Below, in pieces: positions 23,105 to 34,560 of a DNA stretch of 36,183 nucleotides (positions within the stretch are counted from its first letter, which is position 1; each line of letters starts with the position of its first letter). Source of the stretch: Sphingomonas elodea ATCC 31461. GTDB lineage: Bacteria > Pseudomonadota > Alphaproteobacteria > Sphingomonadales > Sphingomonadaceae. A program made the translations under genes and the position numbers. The stretch covers positions 1-36,183 of the forward strand of contig NZ_AGFU01000071.1 in NCBI RefSeq assembly GCF_000226955.1, given 5' to 3'. The notes below the pieces were generated by a model. That model had not been told where the DNA came from, ran no database searches, and worked only from the letters and a program-made list of their open reading frames with translations.

Positions 23105-25831
23105 ATGCAGCCACCGCTCCCCTACCCTGCCCTGCATGCCAGCCATTCCGGCGTGTGGATCGCTACGGCCGAGGGCACACGCGGGCTGAGCCGGGGGGAG
23201 GCGATCCGCATTGCCGCCGATACGCCGGTACTGCTGCTAAACGCGCCGCTCGTCGGCCAGCGGCTCGGCCATCCCGAGCTGAGCGGGCTCGACCTCCTTG
23301 AGCTGTTCGCGTTTCTCCGGCCCGCCCGCTTCATGGTGCCGACGCCCAAGGGCCTGGCCCGCGCCTGCGGCTTGGAGCCGCCCACGGACGATGCGCACGT
23401 CGCCGCCTTCCTGCGCGATGCCGCCACCGCGTTGCTCGCGATCCCCGAGGGCAACTGGCCCGAGCGCGAAGGCGCCTGGCACGGGCTGCAGTCGCTCGGC
23501 CGCCTGCGCTGGCCCTGGTCGGCGGTGCTCGGCCAGCGCATCGCCAAGCCCGAGCGCGCCGAGCGCTGGCTCTTCTCCAAGCTCCCCGAATGGGAGGAGA
23601 GCGCCCCCCGCCCCGCGCCCCGCACGATCACGTTGAATGCTGCCGACGTGGCAGAACGCCTCGCCCGCCTGACCGGCTCCACCGCCGAACGTCGCCAGGG
23701 CCAGCGCGACTATGCCGAGGCGGCCGCGCAGGCCTTCGCCCCGCGCAGCGTGCCGGACACGCCCAACATGGTGCTGGCCGAGGCGGGCACCGGCATCGGC
23801 AAGACGCTCGGCTATCTCGCACCCGCCTCGCTCTGGGCGGAGCAGTCCGGCGGGCCGGTCTGGGTCTCCACCTTCACCAAGGCGCTGCAGCGCCAGCTCG
23901 GCAACGAGGGCGAGCGACTGTTCCCCGATCCCGTCCAGCGCCGCGCCCGCATCGTCACCCGCAAGGGCCGCGAGAACTACGTCTGCCTGCTCAACCTGGA
24001 GGATGCGCTGCAGGGCGGCTTCGCCGGACGCGCCGCGATCCTCGCACAGCTGGTCGCCCGCTGGGCGGCCTTTACCGCCGATGGCGACATGGTGGGCGGT
24101 GACCTGCCCGGCTGGCTGCCCACCCTGTTCCGCCGCAACGGCTCGACCGCGCTCACCGATCGGCGTGGCGAGTGCATCTATGCGGGCTGCCCGCACTATC
24201 GGAAATGCTTCATCGAGCGCGCCGCCCGGGCGAGCGCGGATGCCGATATCGTCATCGCCAACCATGCGCTGGTGATGGTCAACGCAGCCCGAGGCCGCGA
24301 GAACCAGACGCGCCCCACCCGCTACGTGTTCGACGAGGGCCATCACCTGTTCGACGCCGCCGATGCGATGTTCTCGGTCGCGCTGACGGGACAGGAATCG
24401 ATCGAACTTCGCCGGTGGCTGACCGGCCCCGAATCCGGCTCGCGGGGGCGTCGCCGGGGTCTCGCCGCGCGCCTCTCCGACGTCGCCAGCTATGACGATG
24501 CCGGCGGCCGCGCCATTTCCGAAGCCGTCGACGCAGCCCGCGCCCTGCCGAGCGACGGCTGGCTCCAGCGACTGAACGAAGGCGAACCCTTCGGCCCGAT
24601 CGAGGCCCTGCTCGCAGCGGTGCGGGGCCTCGTCTATGCCCGCGATACCAACGGCTCCACCGACGCGGGCTATGGGCTGGAGACCGAGCTCACCGAACCC
24701 GACGCCGCGCTGGTCGAGGCCGCGGGCAACGCCACCGCCGCGCTCGATGCGCTGCTCCGCCCGATGGTGGTGCTCGGCCGCCGGCTGGAGGCGGTGCTCG
24801 CCGAAGCGCCCGACTGGATGGACGGCCCGGCCCGCGCCCGCATCGAGGGCGCGATCGCCTCGCTCGGCTGGCGGGTCGACACGGTGGGCGCCTGGCTCGC
24901 CCTGATCGCCCGGATCGGCGGTCCGGCCGATCCCGAGTTCGTCGACTGGCTGGCGGTGGACCGCGTCGAGGGCCGCGAGTTCGATATCGGCCTGCATCGC
25001 CACTGGCTCGATCCCGCCAAGCCGCTGGCCAAGACGGTGCTGGAACCTGCGCACGGCGTGCTCGTCACCTCGGCGACGCTGCGCGCGGGGGGGGACTGGG
25101 ACGTGGCCGAGGCGCGCTCGGGCAGCATCCATCTGCTCCGTCCCGCCCAGCGCTTCGCGGCGAAGAGCCCGTTCGACTATCCCAACCAGGCCGAGGTGCT
25201 GATCGTCACCGACGTCAAACGCGGCGACCTGCCCGCGCTTGCCAATGCCTATGCCCGGCTGATCGCGGCCGCGGGCGGCGGCACGCTCGGGCTGTTCACC
25301 GCGATCCGGCGGCTGCGCGCGGTCCATGCCCGCATCGCCGATCGGCTCGCGCGCGACGGGCTGCCGCTGCTCGCCCAGCATGTCGACCCGATCGACACCG
25401 GCACGCTGGTCGACATCTTCCGCGACGACCCTCGCGCCTCGCTCATCGGCACCGATGCCCTTCGGGATGGCGTGGACGTACCCGGCGATTCGCTGCGGCT
25501 GGTGGTGATGGAGGGTGTGCCCTGGCCCAAGCCGAGCGTGCTCCACGCCGCCCGGCGGCTGGCCGGCGGCGGCTCTGCGTATGACGACCGCATCGTCCGG
25601 GCGCGGCTGGCCCAGGCGTTCGGCCGGCTGATCCGCCGCGCCGACGATCGCGGTGCCTTCGTCCTGCTATCCGCCGCCACGCCGTCGCGGCTGCTGGACG
25701 CCTTTCCGCCGGGTACGCGGATCACGCGCACGACGCTGGATCAGGTGGTCGAACGGGTTCGGCTTTCCTTGGGCGCCGGCTTGCGGCATGAGGCAGGCGA
25801 AGCTGCCAGCGTTCACATCGGGGAAGCATGA
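23105..25831 (+). CDS. DinG/Rad3-family ATP-dependent DNA helicase with Fe-S cysteines
   Basis: This 908-residue superfamily 2 helicase has an N-terminal region of about 200 residues and then motor motifs: Walker A AEAGTGIGKTLGY (Lys233), Walker B FDEGHHLF (Asp410) and a motif VI-like QAFGRLIRRADD. Four cysteines at 294, 357, 362 and 368 (in ENYVCLL and GECIYAGCPHYRKC) sit between motifs I and II, as in the 4Fe-4S cluster of XPD and DinG. It should unwind DNA 5' to 3', for repair or R-loop removal. I chose ATG 23105 (MQPPLPYPALHASHSG); GTG 23084 is in frame with a weak GGA upstream. It overlaps the SixA-type gene by ATGA. Confidence 0.9.
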   Translation: MQPPLPYPALHASHSGVWIATAEGTRGLSRGEAIRIAADTPVLLLNAPLVGQRLGHPELSGLDLLELFAFLRPARFMVPTPKGLARACGLEPPTDDAHVAAFLRDAATALLAIPEGNWPEREGAWHGLQSLGRLRWPWSAVLGQRIAKPERAERWLFSKLPEWEESAPRPAPRTITLNAADVAERLARLTGSTAERRQGQRDYAEAAAQAFAPRSVPDTPNMVLAEAGTGIGKTLGYLAPASLWAEQSGGPVWVSTFTKALQRQLGNEGERLFPDPVQRRARIVTRKGRENYVCLLNLEDALQGGFAGRAAILAQLVARWAAFTADGDMVGGDLPGWLPTLFRRNGSTALTDRRGECIYAGCPHYRKCFIERAARASADADIVIANHALVMVNAARGRENQTRPTRYVFDEGHHLFDAADAMFSVALTGQESIELRRWLTGPESGSRGRRRGLAARLSDVASYDDAGGRAISEAVDAARALPSDGWLQRLNEGEPFGPIEALLAAVRGLVYARDTNGSTDAGYGLETELTEPDAALVEAAGNATAALDALLRPMVVLGRRLEAVLAEAPDWMDGPARARIEGAIASLGWRVDTVGAWLALIARIGGPADPEFVDWLAVDRVEGREFDIGLHRHWLDPAKPLAKTVLEPAHGVLVTSATLRAGGDWDVAEARSGSIHLLRPAQRFAAKSPFDYPNQAEVLIVTDVKRGDLPALANAYARLIAAAGGGTLGLFTAIRRLRAVHARIADRLARDGLPLLAQHVDPIDTGTLVDIFRDDPRASLIGTDALRDGVDVPGDSLRLVVMEGVPWPKPSVLHAARRLAGGGSAYDDRIVRARLAQAFGRLIRRADDRGAFVLLSAATPSRLLDAFPPGTRITRTTLDQVVERVRLSLGAGLRHEAGEAASVHIGEA

Positions 25832-26361
25832 AGACCCTTCTCGTCCTCCGCCACGCCAAGTCCGGTTGGGACGATCCGGTCGCCCGCGATTTCGATCGGC
25901 CGCTCAATCCCAAGGGCCAGCGCGCCGCGATGGCGATAGGCCGGTACCTGCGCGACCAGGGGCTGCGCTTCGATCACGCCATCGCCTCGCCGGCGGTGCG
26001 GGTACAGGAGACGCTGGCGCAGGTGGCGCATGGCTATGGCACGGCGATCGCGCCGGTGTGGGATCAGAAGCTCTACCTCGCCTCGCTCGGCACGCTGCTC
26101 GACGCCATCGAGGACCTGCCGGACACCGCCGGCACGGTGCTGCTCTCGGGGCACAATCCGGGGCTGGAAGAGCTGGTACTCGACCGGGTGACCGAAGACG
26201 GTCCGCTGCGCGACGAAGTCGAACGAAAGTTTCCCACGGCATCGCTGGCGGAATTGCGCTTCGACGTGGACGCATGGCGGCAGGTGCCGCGCGCGAGCGC
26301 CGAACTCGTTCGGTTCGTGCGCCCGCGCGATCTGGACCCCAGCCTGGGGCCCGATGGCTGA
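25828..26361 (+). CDS. SixA-type histidine phosphatase family protein
   Basis: This is a 177-residue protein of the histidine phosphatase superfamily. The active-site motif LVLRHAKSGWDD (His9) is near the start, with the second helix segment PLNPKGQRAAMAIGRYL. IASPAVRVQETL provides the later arginine, and LLSGHNPGLEEL the second active-site histidine. SixA removes phosphate from phospho-histidine in signalling proteins; other short members act on small phosphate esters. Its ATG overlaps the helicase stop, so it is co-translated with it, and it ends 3 bp from merR. The substrate is not known. Confidence 0.87.
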   Translation: MKTLLVLRHAKSGWDDPVARDFDRPLNPKGQRAAMAIGRYLRDQGLRFDHAIASPAVRVQETLAQVAHGYGTAIAPVWDQKLYLASLGTLLDAIEDLPDTAGTVLLSGHNPGLEELVLDRVTEDGPLRDEVERKFPTASLAELRFDVDAWRQVPRASAELVRFVRPRDLDPSLGPDG

Positions 26362-26364
26362 CGG

Positions 26365-26694
26365 TCAGCGATCGGCGTCCAGCGCCTCGGCCAGGGAGTC
26401 GCGGATCGCCTGCAGTTCGGCAGTGCGGTTCTTGCCGCGTGCCGCCTTTTCTTCCGCGAGCAGTCGCTGGACGCCACGGATGGTATAGCCCTCTTCGCTG
26501 AGGAGCTGGTGGATGCGGCGCACCAGCGCCACGTCGTCGGGTCGATAATACCGGCGGTTGCCCGCACGGGTGAGCGGCTTCAGCTGGGGAAAACGCGTTT
26601 CCCAATAGCGCAAGATATGCTGGGGCCTGCCGATTTCAGCGGCGAGCTCACCAATGGTTCGCAACGCGCCGGCGGCTTTCTCAGTCGCCGGCAT
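26365..26694 (-). CDS. MerR-family transcriptional regulator
   Basis: This 109-residue regulator has a winged helix near the N-terminus (LRTIGELAAEIGRPQHILRY, then WETRFPQLKPL and NRRYYRPDDVALVRRIHQLL) and a short helical C-terminal stretch. There is no cysteine or metal-binding loop, so it is not a metal sensor of the MerR/CueR type. It resembles the small MerR-like protein often found after ihfA in alphaproteobacteria. It lies 8 bp after ihfA on the same strand. Its effector and targets are unknown. Confidence 0.88.
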   Translation of the reverse strand: MPATEKAAGALRTIGELAAEIGRPQHILRYWETRFPQLKPLTRAGNRRYYRPDDVALVRRIHQLLSEEGYTIRGVQRLLAEEKAARGKNRTAELQAIRDSLAEALDADR

Positions 26695-26702
26695 GTCGGG
26701 TC

Positions 26703-27002
26703 TCAGCGCGCAGAGACGATGCGATCACGCATCATCTGGCTGGCGCGGAAGGTGAGCACGCGGCGGGGGGCGATCGGCACTTCGACGCCGGTCTTGGGGT
26801 TACGGCCGATCCGCTCGCCCTTGTCGCGCAGCACAAAGCTGCCGAAGCCCGAGATCTTGACGTTCTCGCCCTTCGCAAGTGCGTTGCACATGTGGCCCAG
26901 GATCTGCTCTACGATGCGCGAGGCGTCGGCACGCGAAAGCCCCACTTCGCGATGCAGCGATTCAGCCAAGTCCGCTCTGGTCAGCGTTCCCGCAGCACTC
27001 AT
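26703..27002 (-). CDS. ihfA: Integration host factor subunit alpha
   Basis: This is a 99-residue HU/IHF-type DNA-bending protein. It has the [19 protein letters not shown]-terminal helices, the [20 protein letters not shown] strand-turn and the [11 protein letters not shown] arm that inserts in the minor groove, followed by [11 protein letters not shown]. It pairs with IHF beta to bend DNA at specific sites. The ATG follows AGGAAG by 7 nt. The AT-rich gap of 141 bp upstream probably holds its promoter, since fabH lies on the same strand before it. Confidence 0.93.
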   Translation of the reverse strand: MSAAGTLTRADLAESLHREVGLSRADASRIVEQILGHMCNALAKGENVKISGFGSFVLRDKGERIGRNPKTGVEVPIAPRRVLTFRASQMMRDRIVSAR

Positions 27003-27143
27003 TCGGCACTTCCTTTCCTTACCTAAGGTACCCGTATCAGATTGTTACGCGCTATCAAGTTTGATGTTGAAGCCTTAGCAACGCCTCAGACATATACTGG
27101 AAAAACACGTATCTGATCCAAATTGGGTTATATCTCGAGGGGG
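27003..27143 (-). promoter_or_regulatory. AT-rich upstream region of ihfA
   Basis: This gap between fabH and ihfA is clearly AT-richer than its surroundings. It contains a perfect palindrome with a 2-nt centre (ATCAA-GT-TTGAT, 27054-27065). It also has a distant inverted pair, atcagat near 27036 and atctgat near 27111. Several weak promoter-like hexamers are present, but none is convincing with good spacing. I infer an ihfA promoter with possible autoregulation; the exact sites are not resolved. Confidence 0.35.
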
Positions 27144-28115
27144 TCAGAAGCGTATGACGGCGGCACCCCAGGTGAAGCCGCCGCCCATCGCCTCGAGCAC
27201 CAGCAGGTCGCCGCGCTGGATGCGTCCGTCCCGCACTGCGACATCAAGGGCGAGCGGCACCGAGGCGGCGGACGTGTTGGCATGGCGATCGACGGTGACG
27301 ATCACCTTTTCCGGCGCGAGATCGAGCTTGCGCGCCGTTGCATCGAGGATGCGGGCATTGGCCTGGTGCGGCACCACCCAGTCGACGTCGCCGGGCTCGA
27401 GACCGGCCGCGGCCAGCGATTCCTGCATCACCGAGGCCAGGTTGGTCACGGCGTGACGAAAGACCTCGCGGCCCTTCATCCGCAGCTTGCCGACCGTGCC
27501 GGTGGTCGAGGGTCCGCCATCGACATAGAGCAGGTCGTTGTAGCGGCCGTCGGCATGAAGCTTGGTGGCAAGGATGCCCTGCGGCGCGTCACCCTCGGTA
27601 TCCTGCGCCTCCAGCACGATCGCACCCGCACCGTCGCCGAACAGCACGCAGGTGGTGCGGTCTTCCCAGTCGAGGATGCGGCTGAACGTCTCGGCGCCGA
27701 TCACCAGCGCGCGGCGATGGACGCCGGCCCGCAGCATCGAATCGGCGACCTGCACCGCATAGAGGAAGCCCGAGCACACCGCCGCCACGTCGAAAGCGAC
27801 GCAATCCAGGATGCCGAGCGCGTTCTGCACCCGCGTCGCAGTGGCCGGGAAGGTCTGGTCGGGGGTCGCGGTGGCGAGCACGATCAGGTCGATCGAGGCA
27901 GCCTCCACACCGGCGGACTCGAGGGCTGCCCGCGCCGCACCGGCGGCAAGCGTACCCGTGGTTTCCTCCGGCCCGGCGATGTGGCGGAAGCGGATCCCGG
28001 TCCGCTCGACGATCCATTCGTCGCTGGTATCGACGCGCTCCGCCAGCTCCGCGTTGGAAACACGCTGCGCCGGCAGGGCGGACCCCGTGCCGAGAATCAC
28101 CGAACGTACGGTCAT
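27144..28115 (-). CDS. fabH: 3-oxoacyl-ACP synthase III
   Basis: This 323-residue enzyme starts fatty-acid synthesis by condensing acetyl-CoA with malonyl-ACP. The catalytic triad is complete: Cys114 in [10 protein letters not shown], His250 in VPHQANARI and Asn280 in [11 protein letters not shown]. The N-terminal [11 protein letters not shown] and the C-terminal [16 protein letters not shown] are typical. The ATG is preceded by AAGGGG. It lies 21 bp after plsX in the widespread rpmF-plsX-fabH order, linking phospholipid and fatty-acid initiation, and before ihfA-merR. Confidence 0.96.
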   Translation of the reverse strand: MTVRSVILGTGSALPAQRVSNAELAERVDTSDEWIVERTGIRFRHIAGPEETTGTLAAGAARAALESAGVEAASIDLIVLATATPDQTFPATATRVQNALGILDCVAFDVAAVCSGFLYAVQVADSMLRAGVHRRALVIGAETFSRILDWEDRTTCVLFGDGAGAIVLEAQDTEGDAPQGILATKLHADGRYNDLLYVDGGPSTTGTVGKLRMKGREVFRHAVTNLASVMQESLAAAGLEPGDVDWVVPHQANARILDATARKLDLAPEKVIVTVDRHANTSAASVPLALDVAVRDGRIQRGDLLVLEAMGGGFTWGAAVIRF

Positions 28116-28136
28116 GCGACCCCTTCTACCTCGTAC

Positions 28137-29169
28137 TTACGCGGCCTTGGCCTCGAAGTTCCCCAGATCCTCGGCAATGCGCCGGGTCAGTTCGTCGCGC
28201 ACCATCTTGGCGGCGAAGCCGATCGCGGTATCCACGCCCACTTCGTTCGCGCCGCCATGGCTCTTCACGACGATGCCGTTCAGCCCGAGGAAAACGGCAC
28301 CATTATTGGTTGTTCGGGTCGAGATGGTGGCGCAGCAGCTCGGTCGCCGGCTTCGAGATCAGGAAGCCGAGCTTGGAGCGCAGCGAAGAACTGAACGCAC
28401 GGCGCAGCAGGTCCGCCACGAAGCGCGCGGTGCCCTCGGCGGTCTTGAGCGCGATATTGCCCGAGAAACCGTCGCAGACGATCACGTCGACATCGCCGCG
28501 CGACAGCCGATTGCCTTCGATGAAGCCGGTGAATTCGAGCGGCAGGTGCTTGGCCGCACGCAGCTGGGCGGCAGCATCGCGGATGCTGTCGGTGCCCTTC
28601 ATCTCTTCGGTGCCGATATTGAGCAGCGCCACGCGCGGACGCGCGAGATCGAGCGCGGTGCGCGCATAGGCTGCGCCCATGACCGCGAACTGCACCAGGT
28701 TGCGCTCGTCCACCTCGGTATTGGCACCGAGATCGAGCATCACCGTGTCGGTGGCACCCAGCGACGGCAGCAAGGCAGCGAGTGCCGGCCGGTCGATCCC
28801 CGCCATGGTGCGGAGCGACAGCTTGGCCATCGCCATCAAGGCGCCGGTATTGCCGGAGGATACGGCCGCGCCGGCACGCCCCTGCTTCACCAGATCGATG
28901 GCAATGCCCATCGAGGTGGTCTTGGCACGGCGGATCGCCTGGCTCGGCTTGGCATCGGCCGCAACGACTTCGGCCGCGTGCACGATCTCGCACGCGGCTG
29001 CCAGATGCGGATGTGCCTGAAGGCCATCACGGATGCGCGACTCGTCGCCGACGAGGAGAAATTCCATCCCCTCGAAGCGACGACAGGCACGTGCGGCGCC
29101 GGCGAGCATGACGGCGACCCCCTCGTCGCCGCCCATTGCATCGACGGCGATCCGCGAGGGAACAGTCAT
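28137..29169 (-). pseudogene. plsX: plsX, phosphate acyltransferase, with a one-base frameshift near the 3' end
   Basis: PlsX makes acyl-phosphate from acyl-ACP for PlsY, the first step of phospholipid synthesis in bacteria without PlsB. The frame begins [17 protein letters not shown] with the PlsX Gly-Gly motif. It runs through [19 protein letters not shown] and [16 protein letters not shown] and stops at TAA 28305-28303 after LDPNNQ. The expected end continues without gap in the next frame (NGAVFLGLNGIVVKSHGGAN, then 35 more residues, stopping at 28139-28137). Removing one base of CAAT (28308-28305) gives LDPNNHNGAVFLG and a 343-residue protein, the usual PlsX length. It is either a true mutation or a sequence error; an intact protein seems likely in life. 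Confidence 0.9.
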
Positions 29170-29198
29170 ACCGGCAACCCCCCGTTGCGGAACGTCGC

Positions 29199-29378
29199 TC
29201 AGCCCTCGACCGAAACGATCTCGCGGCCGTTATAGTGGCCGCAAGCGTTGCACAGGTTGTGCGGACGCTTGAGTTCGCCGCAGTTCGGGCACTCCTGGAA
29301 CGATTCGACAGTCAGCGCATCGTGCGAACGACGCATGCCACGCTTCGACGGCGAGGTCTTTCTCTTAGGAACGGCCAT
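29199..29378 (-). CDS. rpmF: 50S ribosomal protein L32
   Basis: This 59-residue protein begins [20 protein letters not shown]. Its [18 protein letters not shown] segment, four cysteines as CxxC pairs, can bind zinc. Its small size and motif are those of L32, a component of the large ribosomal subunit. The ATG has GAAGG about 7 nt upstream. It heads the rpmF-plsX-fabH cluster, 29 bp before plsX, with a good promoter upstream. Confidence 0.95.
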   Translation of the reverse strand: MAVPKRKTSPSKRGMRRSHDALTVESFQECPNCGELKRPHNLCNACGHYNGREIVSVEG

Positions 29379-29501
29379 TTCGGCACCTTCAACAAGCTAA
29401 TGAATCAATAAGTCGCGATACGCCCACAGGGTTGTTCGGGCAAGCGACGGCTAGGCCGGCCGCTCGCCGGACCAGCGGACAGGTCACGAAGCGAGCCCGC
29501 G

Positions 29502-29529
29502 CGTATAGCGATTCTCGTCCGCGTTGCAA
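29502..29529 (-). promoter_or_regulatory. Probable rpmF promoter
   Basis: On the minus strand TTGCAA (29529-29524) and TATACG (29507-29502) are separated by 16 bp. This is the best housekeeping-type promoter I see in the window. It lies 123 bp before the rpmF ATG, leaving an untranslated leader of roughly 120 nt. The position is right for driving rpmF-plsX-fabH. Confidence 0.6.
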
Positions 29530-29580
29530 GCAGAAGCCGCGCGTGGCAGGGGTTCACGCCTTGGTTTTAGGGGGACGCCC

Positions 29581-29982
29581 ATGTTTTTTCTGCCGGTTAC
29601 ACTCACCAGCGCGGGCGCTGCGGCGCTGATCAACCTGTGGCTGGCGATTCGCGTCATCCAGATTCGAAGGGCCGAGAAGGTCTTGACCGGCGATGGCGGC
29701 AGCCCGCGGCTGATCGCGCGCATGCGCGCGCAGATGAATTTCGTCGAATACACGCCCTTCGTGCTGATCCTGATCGGCCTGATCGAACTGGCGCAGGGCA
29801 CGCAATTCTATCTGTGGGTTGTCGCTGCGGTCTATCTGCTCGGCCGCGTGCTGCATGGATTCGGCATGGACGGATGGCGGCGCGGTCGCGAAATCGGCGC
29901 GCTCACCACCTTCCTGATCGTCGCGGGGCTCGGCCTCTATGCCGCGTGGCTCGGCTATATGGGGTCAAACCCGCTTCATTGA
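29581..29982 (+). CDS. MAPEG-family membrane protein
   Basis: This is a 133-residue protein with four predicted membrane helices (FFLPVTLTSAGAAALINLW, FVLILIGLIEL, LWVVAAVYLLGRVLHGFG and ALTTFLIVAGLGLYAAWLG). The MAPEG segment RMRAQMNFVEYTPFVLIL between helices 1 and 2 places it with microsomal glutathione S-transferase-like proteins. Bacterial members may conjugate glutathione or handle peroxides; the exact activity is unknown. GGGGG lies 7 nt before ATG 29581. It is divergent from rpmF and convergent with the metallo-hydrolase gene. Confidence 0.87.
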   Translation: MFFLPVTLTSAGAAALINLWLAIRVIQIRRAEKVLTGDGGSPRLIARMRAQMNFVEYTPFVLILIGLIELAQGTQFYLWVVAAVYLLGRVLHGFGMDGWRRGREIGALTTFLIVAGLGLYAAWLGYMGSNPLH

Positions 29983-29995
29983 CCGCTACCGCCCA

Positions 29996-30025
29996 CCGTC
30001 ATCCCGGCCAACACCGGGGTGACGG
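29996..30025. repeat. Diverged REP-like hairpin
   Basis: CCGTCATCCCGG pairs with CCGGGGTGACGG (12 bp with one G-T pair) around the loop CCAACA. The outer half (CGTCATCCCGG) is identical to the REP half of the 96-bp elements, but only a single unit is present. It fills the convergent junction between the MAPEG gene (+) and the metallo-hydrolase gene (-), and may act as a two-way terminator. Confidence 0.65.
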
Positions 30026-30048
30026 CAAAATGGGGTGTTGCCTCAGAC

Positions 30049-30732
30049 TCAGGCGCGCGCCAGCACCGAATCGGCGACAAACGGATTGGTGCGCCGCTCC
30101 TGACCGAAATTGCTCGGCTGGCCGTGGCCGGGGACGAACACCGTCTCGTCGCCCAGCGGCCAAAGCCGGGTGGTGATCGCGTCGATCAAATCCTGATGGT
30201 TGCCCAGCGGGAAGTCGGTCCGCCCGATCGAGCCCTGGAACAGCACATCCCCGACGATCGCCAGCCGCGATTCGGGATGGTGGAAGACGACATGCCCCGG
30301 CGTGTGGCCGGGGGAATGATATACGTCGAGCACCAGCTCGCCCACCGTCACCTGGTCGCCCTGCTCCAGCCACCGGCTCGGTTCGAACGGCCTGCCCGTC
30401 ACGCCATAGTCGCGGCCGTCATCGGCTAGCCGGGCGATCCAGAAGCGGTCCGCCTCGTGCGGCCCCTCGATCGGGACGCCGAGTTCCTCCGCGAAGATGC
30501 CGGCCGATCCGCAATGGTCGATATGCCCGTGGGTGATCAGCAGCTTCTCGATGGTGACACCATGCTGCTCGGCCGCCGCGCGCAGGCGGTCCAGGTCTCC
30601 GCCGGGATCGACGAAGGCGCCGCGCATCGTCTTGGTGCACCAGAGCAAGGTGCAGTTCTGCTGGAGCCGCGTGACCGGCACGATCGCCGCACGAAGCGGC
30701 GGCTGGGCAGTGGAAGCATCGGGGTTCGCCAT
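30049..30732 (-). CDS. MBL-fold metallo-hydrolase, glyoxalase II-like (GloC/YcbL type)
   Basis: This is a 227-residue metallo-beta-lactamase-fold protein. The two-metal site is complete: ITHGHIDHCGSAG (H68, H70, D72, H73), SPGHTPGH (H143), IVGDVLFQGSIGRTD (D162) and VPGHGQPSNFGQER (H203). Motif order and length fit the short GloC class, which hydrolyses S-lactoylglutathione in methylglyoxal detoxification. The C-terminal helical domain of GloB is absent. It is divergent from the pabB-pabC gene by 80 bp. The substrate is inferred from class. Confidence 0.88.
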   Translation of the reverse strand: MANPDASTAQPPLRAAIVPVTRLQQNCTLLWCTKTMRGAFVDPGGDLDRLRAAAEQHGVTIEKLLITHGHIDHCGSAGIFAEELGVPIEGPHEADRFWIARLADDGRDYGVTGRPFEPSRWLEQGDQVTVGELVLDVYHSPGHTPGHVVFHHPESRLAIVGDVLFQGSIGRTDFPLGNHQDLIDAITTRLWPLGDETVFVPGHGQPSNFGQERRTNPFVADSVLARA

Positions 30733-30784
30733 CGCTCCCCGCTACCGCGCGCGCGCGCCTACGGCAACCAAGGCTTGCCCAATC

Positions 30785-30812
30785 CGGCCGACACCTGCAT
30801 GCGAGTCGGCCG
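30785..30812 (+). other. Hairpin abutting the pabB-pabC start
   Basis: CGGCCGAC (30785-30792) pairs with GTCGGCCG (30805-30812), 8 bp, around a 12-nt loop, and ends on the base before ATG 30813. No Shine-Dalgarno sequence is visible. The fold would hide the start region in mRNA, or the palindrome could be an operator. Which is the case is unknown. Confidence 0.35.
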
Positions 30813-33816
<3,004 letters not shown>

Positions 33817-33863
33817 TCGGAGATCGTAACGCGGGGGCCGCACCGGCCGTATGAAGGGCTGAC

Positions 33864-34541
33864 ATGACCCGAAGCACGTTGAAGCTCCCGCTCTCCCTTG
33901 CCGCCCTTGCCGGTGGCGCGTTCCTGCTCATCGCCGCCGGTGGCCTTCGAATCGAGAAGGTAACGGCGGTGCAGCTGCCGCTGCCCGCAATCGACGTGTC
34001 CAAGGCAAAGAAGCCGCAGACCGCGGTATTCGCCGGCGGCTGCTTCTGGGGCATGGAGGCGGTGTTCCAGTCGGTGAAGGGCGTCCAGTCGGTGACCAAT
34101 GGCTACGCCGGGGGCACCGCCGGCACCGCCACCTATGCGCAGGTCTCGACCGAGAAGACCGGCCATGCCGAGGCGGTGAAGATCGTCTATGATCCCACCC
34201 GGGTCAGCTACGGCACGCTGCTGCGCGTCTATTTCTCGGTGGCGCACGACCCGACGCAAAAGGGCGGCCAGGGCCCCGATCGTGGCCCCAGCTATCGCAG
34301 CGCGATCTTCCCGCAAAATGCCGAGCAGCGCCGCGTCGCCGAGGCCTATATCGCGCAGTTGGGTCGAGCAAAGGCCTTCCCCAAGCCGATCACAACCAGG
34401 CTGGAGACCGGCGGCTTCTATGCGGCCGAGGCCTACCACCAGGACTTTTTCTGGCGGCACCCGACCCATCCCTATATCATGCGCTGGGACAAGCCGAAGG
34501 TCGCCGCCTTCCGCGCCGCCTTCCCGCAGCTGGCGAACTGA
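33864..34541 (+). CDS. msrA: Peptide methionine sulfoxide reductase A, membrane-anchored, single cysteine
   Basis: This 225-residue protein has a hydrophobic N-terminus (LPLSLAALAGGAFLLIAAGG), so it is exported or anchored facing the periplasm. The MsrA core begins AVFAGGCFWGMEAVF with catalytic Cys60. It contains NGYAGG, GHAEAVKIVYDP and the late EAYHQDFF. The chain has no other cysteine, so no resolving Cys is available and another thiol must recycle it. It repairs S-methionine sulfoxide in proteins. AAGGG lies 6 nt upstream of the ATG. It ends 19 bp from the SdhAF4-like gene. Confidence 0.93.
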   Translation: MTRSTLKLPLSLAALAGGAFLLIAAGGLRIEKVTAVQLPLPAIDVSKAKKPQTAVFAGGCFWGMEAVFQSVKGVQSVTNGYAGGTAGTATYAQVSTEKTGHAEAVKIVYDPTRVSYGTLLRVYFSVAHDPTQKGGQGPDRGPSYRSAIFPQNAEQRRVAEAYIAQLGRAKAFPKPITTRLETGGFYAAEAYHQDFFWRHPTHPYIMRWDKPKVAAFRAAFPQLAN

Positions 34542-34560
34542 CCAGGCGGGCGCATCGCGA

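Noticed and set aside
27054-27066. IHF-binding site upstream of ihfA (TATCAAGTTTGAT)
   Set aside because: The consensus WATCAANNNNTTR fails in the last three bases, where GAT stands in place of TTR. Only the palindrome is kept, as a possible site for another protein.
28303-28310. Programmed +1 frameshift in plsX
   Set aside because: The shift site CAA-TAA would need tRNA-Gln to re-pair on AAT, a poor match, and there is no prfB-like slippery codon or upstream Shine-Dalgarno sequence. A plain one-base indel is simpler.
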